Positions 55,518 to 63,603 of a stretch of 64,000 bases of DNA are shown piece by piece. Made by a program: the position numbers and the translations under genes. Source of the stretch: Sandaracinus amylolyticus (GTDB taxonomy: Bacteria; Myxococcota_A; Polyangia; Polyangiales; Sandaracinaceae); NCBI RefSeq assembly GCF_000737325.1, contig NZ_CP011125.1:372001-436000 (forward strand), read 5' to 3'. The notes below the pieces were generated by a model that ran no database searches, was not told the origin of the DNA, and saw nothing but the letters and a program-made list of their open reading frames with translations. Each line of letters opens with the position of its first letter. The first letter of the stretch is position 1.

Positions 55518-56298
55518 CGCGATCGCCTCCGCGCGGAAGCACACTGGCCAGGACTTCGTCCGCGTCGTGGAGACGACGGAGCGACGTGTCCGTCGTGTGC
55601 GCGCGCGGCGCGTCCGCCGCCGCGAACCACAGCCCGACGAACATGCGAGGTGTCGCGCGAGGCGCGCAGGGGAGCACGGCGTGCCAGCAGCACTGATCCA
55701 TCAGCACGACGGTGCCCGCGGGAGCGTCGACCGCGAGCTGTCCCTCCCATGCGCGCGCCGCGCGATCGTGCGGCGGTCCCGACGCCCCGCTCACGCGGCG
55801 CGGATGGATCAGGAGCTGCCCGTTCTCGACGCACATCTCGTCGAGGTACACGAGCATCGCGACGCGCTCGGGACGCTCGATCGCGGGGCGGAGACCGAGC
55901 CGCCTGAAGCGCTCGTCGTCGATGCCGCCGACGTGGTTGTGCCACTCGAAGAAGGGCCGCGTGTGATCGCAGAGCAGTGCCGCGACGAGCTCGAGGCGCA
56001 TGTCGTCGCCGAGCGCGCCCCGGAGCACCGCGACCGCTCGCGGGTCGAGCAGGCCGCGTCGGAGCGCGGGTGCGTGGCCGAGCAGCTGGTGCAGGACGAG
56101 CCCGGTCCCCGAGATCTCGACGGTCGAGCGCGGCCACTGCGGCACGCGCGAGTAGAGCGCAGGCGCGCCGAGCTCCGCGTGCACGGCCGCGATGGTCTGC
56201 CGCAAGCGCGCGACCGTGGCCGGCGGGTAGAGCGCGGGAAGGATCGCGACGCCGTCGCGGACGAGCTGCGCGGAGAGCGGCTCGAGATCGCCGTTCAT
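55510..56298 (-). CDS. PhyH-like dioxygenase
   Basis: A 262-residue protein from ATG 56298, overlapping the radical SAM stop by four bases. The iron site is FFEWHNHVGGIDDERF and CCWHAVLPCA, with Arg in PRMFVGLWFA. It is close to the neighbouring copy at 54744, so tandem duplication is likely. In two adjacent copies the enzymes may act on successive positions of one substrate. Confidence 0.87.
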   Translation of the reverse strand: MNGDLEPLSAQLVRDGVAILPALYPPATVARLRQTIAAVHAELGAPALYSRVPQWPRSTVEISGTGLVLHQLLGHAPALRRGLLDPRAVAVLRGALGDDMRLELVAALLCDHTRPFFEWHNHVGGIDDERFRRLGLRPAIERPERVAMLVYLDEMCVENGQLLIHPRRVSGASGPPHDRAARAWEGQLAVDAPAGTVVLMDQCCWHAVLPCAPRATPRMFVGLWFAAADAPRAHTTDTSLRRLHDADEVLASVLPRGGDRDA

Positions 56299-57989
56299 TC
56301 GAGGGCGTCCCGCGCCACGAGAGGCGCGACGTCGGCGTGCACGCCATCGATCACCGACAACAGCTCGCGAGCGAGCGTGCGATCGACCGCGCCGCGATGC
56401 GAGTACGCGATGCGATCGCGCGCCGCGAAGTAGCGCCGGCCTTCGACCAAGGGCTCGGCGTGTAACGTGATCGCACCGGCGGGCGTGGTGAGCTCGAGCG
56501 CCAGCCCGCCGCGCTCTTCCATCACACCGACGAGGTTCCATCCCGACGCGGCGGCGCCGATCCGCGCGCCGAGCGCGCGTCGCGTGCCGACGTCGATCAC
56601 CGGCGCGCGCGAGATCGTGACCTCGGGCGTGCGCTCGGCCGGGATCCCGCGCAGCGTCCGCGACCCATCGACGACGAAGCCGACCCAGTCGTCGTTCAAG
56701 ATCGGCCGCGCGAACTGCGATGCACGCGCGACGACGCGCTCCCACTCGCGCTGCATCTGCTCGGCGTCCCAGCCTTCACACGACGTGATCCGGAACGAGC
56801 GCGGGTCGAATTGGATCTGCAGCGTGTCGGCGCGCTCGAGCAACGCGTCCGGGAGCGCGAAGCACCGGAAGATCTTCACGGTGTCGCCGAGCTCGATCGA
56901 GCGCTCCAGGGTTCGCCAGAACGACTCCGGGCCATCGCCCGGCAGCCCGAAGATCAGCTCGATGTCGACGTCGAGACGGCCGCGCATGCGCTTCAGCACG
57001 CGCTCGAAGCGATCGACGTCGAAGGGCCGCTGCATCCGCGCGAGCACCTCCTCGTCGAAGCTCTGGATTCCCACGCTCGCCTGCACCTGCGCGAACGTGT
57101 CGAAGAGCTCGAGGTGATGCTCCTCCAGGTGGGTCGGGTAGATGTGCCCGTGCACGATCTTGTCGCGCAGCGCGCGGACCTGTCGCTCGGCCGCCGCGAG
57201 ATTTCGGAATGCGCGCGGGCTGAGGTTGAACGCGGCGTCGACGAAGAAGACGTTCGGCACGTCGGCGGCGCGCAGCCCTTCGAGGTGTCGCGCGAGGTAG
57301 TCGCTCGAGTGGACGCGATCGGCCTTCTGCTCTCCCCACTGGCAGAACGCGCAATGGATCGGACATCCGCGGAACGTCTCGATGTAGCCCGTCTTCCCGA
57401 GCGGTGCCTGACCGAGCTGGTAGGGGGACGCGTAGGCGTCGATCTCGGGGCGCTCCACGTTGCGAGTGCGACGCCAGAGGCCGCGCGCCGGGATCTCGAG
57501 GCCTCCGACGCGCTCTCGCCAGTCGGGCTCGCGATGCGCACGCACGAGGTCGCGGATCGTCTGCTCGCCTTCGCCCGGGACGATCGCGTCGAGGCGATCG
57601 CGGAGCGGCTGATACACACCGAGATCGAGCACCGAGCGGCGCGCGGCGGGCCCTCCCGCGACGATCACGACACGGGGATCGTGACGGCGCAGCCGCTCGA
57701 CGAGACCGGTGAACACGTCGAGCGACCAGATGTAAGTCGAGAGTCCGACCAGCGTCGGACGGAACTCGCGCAGCGCTTCGAAGAAGGCGTCGGGATCGTC
57801 CGTGCACAGGTCGAGCAGCAACACCTCGACGTCGTGGAGCTCGGGGTCCGAGCGCAGCGAAGCGCGGAGCTTCTCGATGGCATACGAGAACGAATAGAAC
57901 GTCCCGTTCGGGTCGCGCCACGGCGAGTCCACCGCGACGAGCGCGACCCTCCGCTCGGAAGAAGCCGGCGCGTTCAGCGAGGTCCGCAC
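56295..57989 (-). CDS. B12-binding-type radical SAM protein, first gene of the operon
   Basis: A 564-residue protein from GTG 57989. The N-terminal 150 residues look like a cobalamin-binding domain (VALVAVDSPWRDPNGTFYSF, VVIVAGGPAARRSV). The core begins at RGCPIHCAFCQWGEQKADR with FFVDAAFNLSPRA and IFGLPGDGPESF. The C-terminus (VMEERGGLALELTTPAG, YFAARDRIAYSHRG) is shared with the 53071 protein. The promoter at 57997 would make the message leaderless. It may methylate a carbon centre. The substrate is unknown. Confidence 0.9.
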   Translation of the reverse strand: MRTSLNAPASSERRVALVAVDSPWRDPNGTFYSFSYAIEKLRASLRSDPELHDVEVLLLDLCTDDPDAFFEALREFRPTLVGLSTYIWSLDVFTGLVERLRRHDPRVVIVAGGPAARRSVLDLGVYQPLRDRLDAIVPGEGEQTIRDLVRAHREPDWRERVGGLEIPARGLWRRTRNVERPEIDAYASPYQLGQAPLGKTGYIETFRGCPIHCAFCQWGEQKADRVHSSDYLARHLEGLRAADVPNVFFVDAAFNLSPRAFRNLAAAERQVRALRDKIVHGHIYPTHLEEHHLELFDTFAQVQASVGIQSFDEEVLARMQRPFDVDRFERVLKRMRGRLDVDIELIFGLPGDGPESFWRTLERSIELGDTVKIFRCFALPDALLERADTLQIQFDPRSFRITSCEGWDAEQMQREWERVVARASQFARPILNDDWVGFVVDGSRTLRGIPAERTPEVTISRAPVIDVGTRRALGARIGAAASGWNLVGVMEERGGLALELTTPAGAITLHAEPLVEGRRYFAARDRIAYSHRGAVDRTLARELLSVIDGVHADVAPLVARDALE

Positions 57990-57996
57990 GACGAGA

Positions 57997-58026
57997 ACCG
58001 TAGGATTTTCATGTCGTGAGGGTCAA
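57997..58026 (-). promoter_or_regulatory. Promoter of the radical SAM/PhyH/Hxs operon
   Basis: On the minus strand TTGACC (58026-58021) and TACGGT (58002-57997) are 18 bases apart; the -10 ends seven bases before GTG 57989. This matches the layout of the promoter before 41577 (TTGACG-18-TACCTT-7-ATG). Confidence 0.6.
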
Positions 58027-58045
58027 GAGAGACCCGCTCCTCCGA

Positions 58046-59833
58046 TCACCGCGCGCGGCGCTCTTCCACGGTCAGCACGATCTGATCGAAGAGGTCGTTC
58101 TCGATGTGCTCGTCACGCCACGGCACGAGACGATCGGCACGCGCGTCCCAGCGCGCGACGAGCGACGCGCACCCCGTGACCGATGGATCGATCGTGACGG
58201 ACGTTCGATCCGCGCCGACGGTCGCGGACGGCGGCGCCTCGACGATGCGCATCGTGCGGCGCACCGGCAGTCCGACGTACAGCAGCGGCCGCAGCGTGCG
58301 CGAACCGTGGCGTGGATCCGGGCAGACCTCGATGTGCGCCTCGAGCAAGACGCCCCTCGAGGGCGTGCGCGGGAACTCGATCGGGCTCCGGTCGAGGGGC
58401 ATCTCGAGGTCCCGCGGCGACGTGATCACGCGGCAGCGCTCGGTCTCGGCGTTCACGTCGCACAAGCGGACTCCGCGGGTTCGAACCCACGTCTCGTGCT
58501 CGCACGCGCCGAGGGCGCCCGACGCGCTCCAGTGGATGTCGTCGCAGAGCGCGGTGGCCGCGTCGTCGCGCGTGACGACGGTGAGCCCGGTGCGCTCGTC
58601 GACGAGGGCGTCGTCTCGATCCCAGAGCCCGAGCGACCACACGAGCAGGTGGCTCGGCGCGGTGATCGCGGCGCCGTAGCCGGCGCGTGTGTGGGCTGCG
58701 AGATCGCGGAGGTCGCGATAGGCGAACACGCCTTCGTGGAAGCGATCGGCGGCGACGGCGTAGAACCCCGACGACCCTGCGACGAGCACGATGACGATGG
58801 CGCCGAGCAGAGCGCCCTCACGGCGAGGCCGGCGTGACACGCGCGACATCTCGTCGACGCACCCGCCGATCAGCGGCGCGAGCAACGCGAAGTAGAACGG
58901 AAAGATTGGATGGCGAGTGACGATCGCTGCGAGGATCGTGGCGGCGCTCATCCCTGCGGCGCTGCATGCGAAGGGGCGCGCGTCGGCCCACGCGAGCACG
59001 TGCCGTCGCGCGAGTCCCATCGCGACCACCGCGACCGCAGCGATCGCGATGGCGTCGAGCCCGACCTGGTGCGCGTTGTACGCGGCAGCGTGCGGCGTCG
59101 CGATCAGCTGCTCGGCCACGAAGCCCGCGGCCACGAAGAGGACGTCGCGCGCTCGATGCCGCAGGAGGAACGGCAGCCACACCACGAACGCGAACAGTGC
59201 GGCGATGTACACGCCGAGGGCGACGCCGTACGCCGCGCCGGCGAGCGCGAGCACGAGCGGCGAGCGACGCTCGGTGCTCCCGCACACGAGCCATACGAAC
59301 GGCGTCAGCGCCACGGGCGCGAGCGTCGGATGGAACGCGATGAACCCCGGCGCTGCGGCGTACGACACGACGAACGTCGCGAGCCCCGCGAGCGCGCCTG
59401 CAGCGCGATCGTGCGCACACGCCGTGACGAGTGCGGCGCCGGCGGCCTGCACGACCACGAACGCCGCGCGCATCCACTCCGGAGAGCTCGACACGCGCCA
59501 CAGCGCTGCGAGCGCCCAATCCCAGAGCACCCCGCCCTCGTACGACCCGTGCGACGCGAGCACGCCGCGCGTGGGGCACTCGCCGCGCTCGGCGCATGCC
59601 TGACCGAGCGCGAAGTCCACGGTCGAGTCCGCGGTCATCCAGAGCGTCGGCCCGACCGCGAGCGCGACGAGCGCACAGCCGATGGCGAGCAGCGCCGCGT
59701 CGCGCAGCGCGTGCGGTCTTCGCGGAGACGTCCGCCATACGACCACCGCGGCGAGTGCCCACGCGACGACGGCAGCCGCGAGGTGCGCCATCGCCTGGCC
59801 GAACGCGATCGTGCCGAAGTCTCCGTATCGCAC
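58046..59833 (-). CDS. Multi-pass membrane protein, GT-C-like
   Basis: About 595 residues if GTG 59833 is used. GTG 59884 and ATG 59791 are alternatives; the first would collide with the divergent epimerase promoter. About nine to ten hydrophobic segments occupy residues 15-380, and a soluble domain of 200 residues with several cysteines follows. A segment near the N-terminus (ADSTVDFALGQACAERGECP) sits in the first large loop, as in GT-C glycosyltransferases. No clear DxD or ExD motif could be fixed. It may transfer sugars from a lipid carrier, in line with the epimerase and GT2 genes beside it. Confidence 0.78.
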   Translation of the reverse strand: MRYGDFGTIAFGQAMAHLAAAVVAWALAAVVVWRTSPRRPHALRDAALLAIGCALVALAVGPTLWMTADSTVDFALGQACAERGECPTRGVLASHGSYEGGVLWDWALAALWRVSSSPEWMRAAFVVVQAAGAALVTACAHDRAAGALAGLATFVVSYAAAPGFIAFHPTLAPVALTPFVWLVCGSTERRSPLVLALAGAAYGVALGVYIAALFAFVVWLPFLLRHRARDVLFVAAGFVAEQLIATPHAAAYNAHQVGLDAIAIAAVAVVAMGLARRHVLAWADARPFACSAAGMSAATILAAIVTRHPIFPFYFALLAPLIGGCVDEMSRVSRRPRREGALLGAIVIVLVAGSSGFYAVAADRFHEGVFAYRDLRDLAAHTRAGYGAAITAPSHLLVWSLGLWDRDDALVDERTGLTVVTRDDAATALCDDIHWSASGALGACEHETWVRTRGVRLCDVNAETERCRVITSPRDLEMPLDRSPIEFPRTPSRGVLLEAHIEVCPDPRHGSRTLRPLLYVGLPVRRTMRIVEAPPSATVGADRTSVTIDPSVTGCASLVARWDARADRLVPWRDEHIENDLFDQIVLTVEERRAR

Positions 59834-59886
59834 GGTCCGTGGCGTCCGTGTCCCTGCGCGAGAGGCTACACTCGCGAGCGACACGA

Positions 59887-60876
59887 ATGCGACACGGGAC
59901 AGTACTGGTGGCCGGCGGCGCCGGGTTCGTGGGGTCTCAGCTCGTCCGCGAGCTCGTCGCGGACGACGCGCGCGTGGTGGTGCTCGACAACTTCCAGACC
60001 GGAGGCCGAGCGAACCTGGCCGAGGTCGAGCGCCGAATCGAGATCGTGGTGGGCGACCTGCTCGACGAGTGGTGCGTGCTCGAGGTCTTCCGACGCGTGC
60101 GCCCGACGCACGTCTTCAACCTCGTGGGCGAGACGTTCGTGCCGGCGGTGTACGACGCGCCCAAGCGATTCCTGCGCACGAATGTCGAGGGCCACCTCAA
60201 CCTGCTGATGGCCTGCCGGCAGTTCGACGTCGTACGCGTGGTGCACGCGTCGTCGGCCGAGGTCTACGGCCACCCCGAGCACGGTCCCGTTCGCGAGGAC
60301 CACCCGCTCGGCGCGGCGAACACGTACGCGGTCACGAAGCTCGCCGCGGACCGCCTCTGCGCGACGATGCACGCCGAGCACGGCGTGCCGGTGTCGATCG
60401 CACGGCTGTTCAATGCGTACGGCCCGCGCGAGACCGAGCCCTACGTGATCCCGGAGATCATCGCGCAGCTCCACGCAGGCGGGCCGCTCGTGCTCGGGGA
60501 CCTCGACGCTCGGCGCGACTACACGTACGTCGAGGACACCGCGCGCGGTCTGCTCGCGCTGATGCGGTCCGAGCTCGGGCCCGGCCGAGCCGTGAACATC
60601 GGCTCGAACAGCTCGCACAGCGTGCGCGAGATCGCGGAGATGCTCGCCGTGCTCATGGACCGCCCGCTCGAGCTGCGCGTCGACCCGGCGCGGCTGCGAC
60701 GCCAGGAGATCGCGCACCTCCAGGCGGACGCGTCGCTGCTGCGCGCGCACGGCTGGGCGCCGCGGGTGCCGTTGCGGGAGGGGCTCGAGCGCACGGTGCG
60801 GTGGTTTGCGGACAACGGGCATCGTTGGCCGTGGCAGGACCGCGTCCTCGGGACGTTCGTCTCCCGCAGGGACTGA
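59887..60876 (+). CDS. NAD-dependent sugar-nucleotide epimerase/dehydratase
   Basis: A 329-residue extended SDR protein. It has VLVAGGAGFVGSQLV (GxxGxxG), the catalytic Tyr and Lys in YAVTKLAADRLC and the Ser in VVHASSAEVYG. NAYGPRE and DYTYVEDTARGLLALM are typical of GalE/RmlB-like enzymes. The exact sugar is not determined. It stands alone on the plus strand among minus-strand genes, and ends four bases before the convergent glycosyltransferase gene. Confidence 0.93.
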   Translation: MRHGTVLVAGGAGFVGSQLVRELVADDARVVVLDNFQTGGRANLAEVERRIEIVVGDLLDEWCVLEVFRRVRPTHVFNLVGETFVPAVYDAPKRFLRTNVEGHLNLLMACRQFDVVRVVHASSAEVYGHPEHGPVREDHPLGAANTYAVTKLAADRLCATMHAEHGVPVSIARLFNAYGPRETEPYVIPEIIAQLHAGGPLVLGDLDARRDYTYVEDTARGLLALMRSELGPGRAVNIGSNSSHSVREIAEMLAVLMDRPLELRVDPARLRRQEIAHLQADASLLRAHGWAPRVPLREGLERTVRWFADNGHRWPWQDRVLGTFVSRRD

Positions 60877-60880
60877 ACGA

Positions 60881-61708
60881 TCACTCGCCGCCGAGGCGTC
60901 CCGGCCGATCCGGCGACGGGGGTCTCTGGCGATCGAAGCGCGCGCTCACCGCCGCGCCCAGGTAGTCGCGGCCGCGCACGAGATAGTCCGCCCATCGTGT
61001 GATGGTCTTCGACTGACCGGCGTCGCGCGTGCCCGCGGCGTACGGGACCTCGACGATGCGCGCGCCGCGGCGCTTCGCTTGCGTCCACAGATGCACGAAA
61101 TACTCGCCGTGACGTCCCCGCAGATCCAGGCTCGCGATCAAGGCGCGATCCCCGACGACGAATCCGCTCGTGTAGTCGTGCGCGCCGTCGCCCAGGATCG
61201 CGGGGAGCAGCAGGACGTTGAGCGCCCAGCTCAAGAGCACCGGGAGCGCCGCGTCTCGGCTCTCGCGCACGCGGTGCAGTGCGCGCCAGCGATCTCGGGC
61301 GCGATCGCCGACCTGTCCCTTGATGCGGCCCCCGCGCGTGAACCGCGAGCCGATCGCGAGGTCCGCGCCCGACGTGACCGCGTCGATCAAGCGACATAGA
61401 TCGTCGGGTGACATCGTGCCGTCGGCGTCCATCCAGCCGACGAGCGTGCCGCGCGCGCTCCCGATGCCGTCGAGCAGCGATGCCGTGAGCGATCGCGCGC
61501 CCCGGCGCGCGATCCATCGCACGCGCGGATCGTTCTCGGCGATCGCGAGCACGCGCTCGCGCGTTCCATCGGTCGATCCATCGTCGACGACGAGGATCTC
61601 GTCGGACGGAGCGAGCACGTCGAGGAGCTCCGGGACGAGGTATGAGACGTTCTCCGCCTCGTCGAGCGTCGGAAGGATCAGCGAGAGGCTCGGTCGATCG
61701 GCGGTCAT
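60881..61708 (-). CDS. Family 2 glycosyltransferase (dolichol-phosphate mannosyltransferase-like)
   Basis: A 275-residue GT-A enzyme: LSLILPTLDEAENVSYLVPE, the nucleotide-binding ILVVDDGSTDGT, the metal-binding VGWMDADGTMSPDDL and IGSRFTRGG. It resembles DPM1/PpmI-type enzymes that charge a polyprenyl phosphate with a sugar. A hydrophobic segment SWALNVLLLPAIL may touch the membrane. It starts four bases after the aminotransferase fusion gene ends. A lipid-linked sugar so made could feed the GT-C-like protein at 58046. Confidence 0.92.
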   Translation of the reverse strand: MTADRPSLSLILPTLDEAENVSYLVPELLDVLAPSDEILVVDDGSTDGTRERVLAIAENDPRVRWIARRGARSLTASLLDGIGSARGTLVGWMDADGTMSPDDLCRLIDAVTSGADLAIGSRFTRGGRIKGQVGDRARDRWRALHRVRESRDAALPVLLSWALNVLLLPAILGDGAHDYTSGFVVGDRALIASLDLRGRHGEYFVHLWTQAKRRGARIVEVPYAAGTRDAGQSKTITRWADYLVRGRDYLGAAVSARFDRQRPPSPDRPGRLGGE

Positions 61709-61712
61709 GACG

Positions 61713-63593
61713 TCACACCGCCCGCGCGACGATGCACGCGACGTACGATGCGGACGAAGGCGGCGACTCGATCGCCGGCCAAGCGCCGACGTGCACGAGC
61801 TCGAAGCCCCCGCGCGAGAGCGCGATGCGGAGCTCGGGCTCGTCGAAATAGCGCACCACGTGATCCTCGCGCGCGAGCTCGCGGCCGCGATCGTCCTCGA
61901 GCGCGTAGTGCACGGTGACGGTGCGTCGAGCGGCGTCCTGGGTGGGCCGCGCGCGCCGCGTGCGCCGTCCGGCGGGCGTCTCGAGCACGAGCGCGCGTTC
62001 GACGGGTGGATCGGCGATCACGGCGGGCGCGTGCCACACGTCGGCAACCAGAAGCGCGCCTGCGCGGAGATGTCGTCGTACGTTCGTGAGCGCGCGAGCG
62101 AGCGCGTCGTCGTCGGCAAGATAGCCGAGCACCGCGAACATCATGAGCGCCGCGTCGAAGGGAGCGGCGTCGATCGCGAACGTCTCGATGTCTGCGTGCA
62201 CGAAATCCACGCCGAGGACGCCGGCGTTGCGCGCTGCTGCGATCGCGAGCATCGACGCAGAACGATCGACGCCCGTCACGACGACGCCCGAGCTCGCGAG
62301 CGCGCGCGCATGGCGCCCCGTGCCGCATCCGAGATCGAGCACGCGCCGCACCGGCGTCTCGTCGAAGCGTTGGACGACGCGATGGAACGCGGCGACCTCC
62401 TCGTCGTACCGCTTGTCCGCGTAGATCGCGTCGTAGAGCTCGGCGTAGCCCGCGCGGAAGACGTTGGAGCGCCGCAGCGCCGCGCGCAGCGCGTCGCACA
62501 CTCGATCGATCTCCTGCTCGCGGAGCTGCGGCGAAGAGGGAAGGAGGAGCCCGTGTCGCGTGGCGTGCTCGGTGATCGGAAATTGCGCATCGATCACGAC
62601 GCCGCGATCGCGGAGCGCCGGCTGTTCGTGCATGCCCACGAAGAACCCGCGCGTCTCGATGTTCGATCGCGCGAGCACGCCACGCAGCTCGTCGCTCGCG
62701 ACGCCATCGACGACCACCGCGGTCATCCACGGCACCGGTCGCGCTCGAGGGTGCGCGACCGCGAAGCGCACCTGCGGGACGTCGGCGAGCCGCGCGCGGT
62801 ACGCGTCGTCGACGGCACGCTTGCGTGCGATCGTCTCCGCGACGCGCGCGAGCTGCGACAGGCCCAGCGCTGCGTTCACGCCGCTCATCCGGTAGTTGTG
62901 ACCGATCTCGTCGTGGCGAAATCGATCGTCGCGTCCGAAGAACAGGCTCGCGGCGTCGCGCGCGCGCTCGATCGTGGGCGCGTCGCGGCCGAGCAGCATG
63001 CCGCCTTCGCCCGTGGTGATCGTCTTGTTCGCGTAGAAGCTGAATGCCGCGAGCTCGTCCGCGCCACCGCAGCGACGCCACGCGCCCGCCACCTGCACCT
63101 CCGCGCCGATCGCCTGGGCGGCGTCTTCGACCACCACCACGCCCGCGCTGCGCGCGTCGCGTAGCGGATCGAGATCGACCGGGTGCCCGAAGAGGTGCAC
63201 CGCGAGCAGCGCTCTGGTGCGAGGTCCCACGCGCGCGAGCGCCGCGCCGATGTCGATGCACCAGGTGGTCGGGTCGACGTCGACGAGCACCGGTGTCGCA
63301 CCCACTGCGAGGATCGCGCGCACGCACGAGATGATGGTCAGCGACGGACAGATCACCTCGTCGCCGGGCCCGATCCGCAGCGCGATCAGCGCGAGCTCGA
63401 GCGCTGCGGTGCCGCTGCTCACGGCCACCGCAGCGGGGGCGCCGCAGTACGCGGCGAAGCCACGCTCGAACTCCCGCACGGGTCGCGTCACGCCCGAGAG
63501 CGTGCCCGCGCGCACCGCCATCGCCACGGCTTCGGCGTCCTCGTCGGTCACGCTCGGCGCGTACACCGGGATGTGCTCGTCGTATTCGCGCAT
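61713..63593 (-). CDS. DegT/DnrJ/EryC1 aminotransferase fused to a SAM methyltransferase
   Basis: A 626-residue protein from ATG 63593 with GAGAGG upstream. Residues 1-390 form a PLP sugar aminotransferase: SSGTAALELALIAL, VVVEDAAQAIGAEV and the PLP lysine near residue 190 in FSFYANKTITTGEGG. Residues 395-626 form a class I methyltransferase (VLDLGCGTGRHARAL, VDFVHADIE). It may build and methylate an amino sugar. The two activities are normally separate; the fusion is unusual. No stop or frame change occurs at the join. Confidence 0.92.
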   Translation of the reverse strand: MREYDEHIPVYAPSVTDEDAEAVAMAVRAGTLSGVTRPVREFERGFAAYCGAPAAVAVSSGTAALELALIALRIGPGDEVICPSLTIISCVRAILAVGATPVLVDVDPTTWCIDIGAALARVGPRTRALLAVHLFGHPVDLDPLRDARSAGVVVVEDAAQAIGAEVQVAGAWRRCGGADELAAFSFYANKTITTGEGGMLLGRDAPTIERARDAASLFFGRDDRFRHDEIGHNYRMSGVNAALGLSQLARVAETIARKRAVDDAYRARLADVPQVRFAVAHPRARPVPWMTAVVVDGVASDELRGVLARSNIETRGFFVGMHEQPALRDRGVVIDAQFPITEHATRHGLLLPSSPQLREQEIDRVCDALRAALRRSNVFRAGYAELYDAIYADKRYDEEVAAFHRVVQRFDETPVRRVLDLGCGTGRHARALASSGVVVTGVDRSASMLAIAAARNAGVLGVDFVHADIETFAIDAAPFDAALMMFAVLGYLADDDALARALTNVRRHLRAGALLVADVWHAPAVIADPPVERALVLETPAGRRTRRARPTQDAARRTVTVHYALEDDRGRELAREDHVVRYFDEPELRIALSRGGFELVHVGAWPAIESPPSSASYVACIVARAV

Positions 63594-63603
63594 GCACCGC
63601 CTC

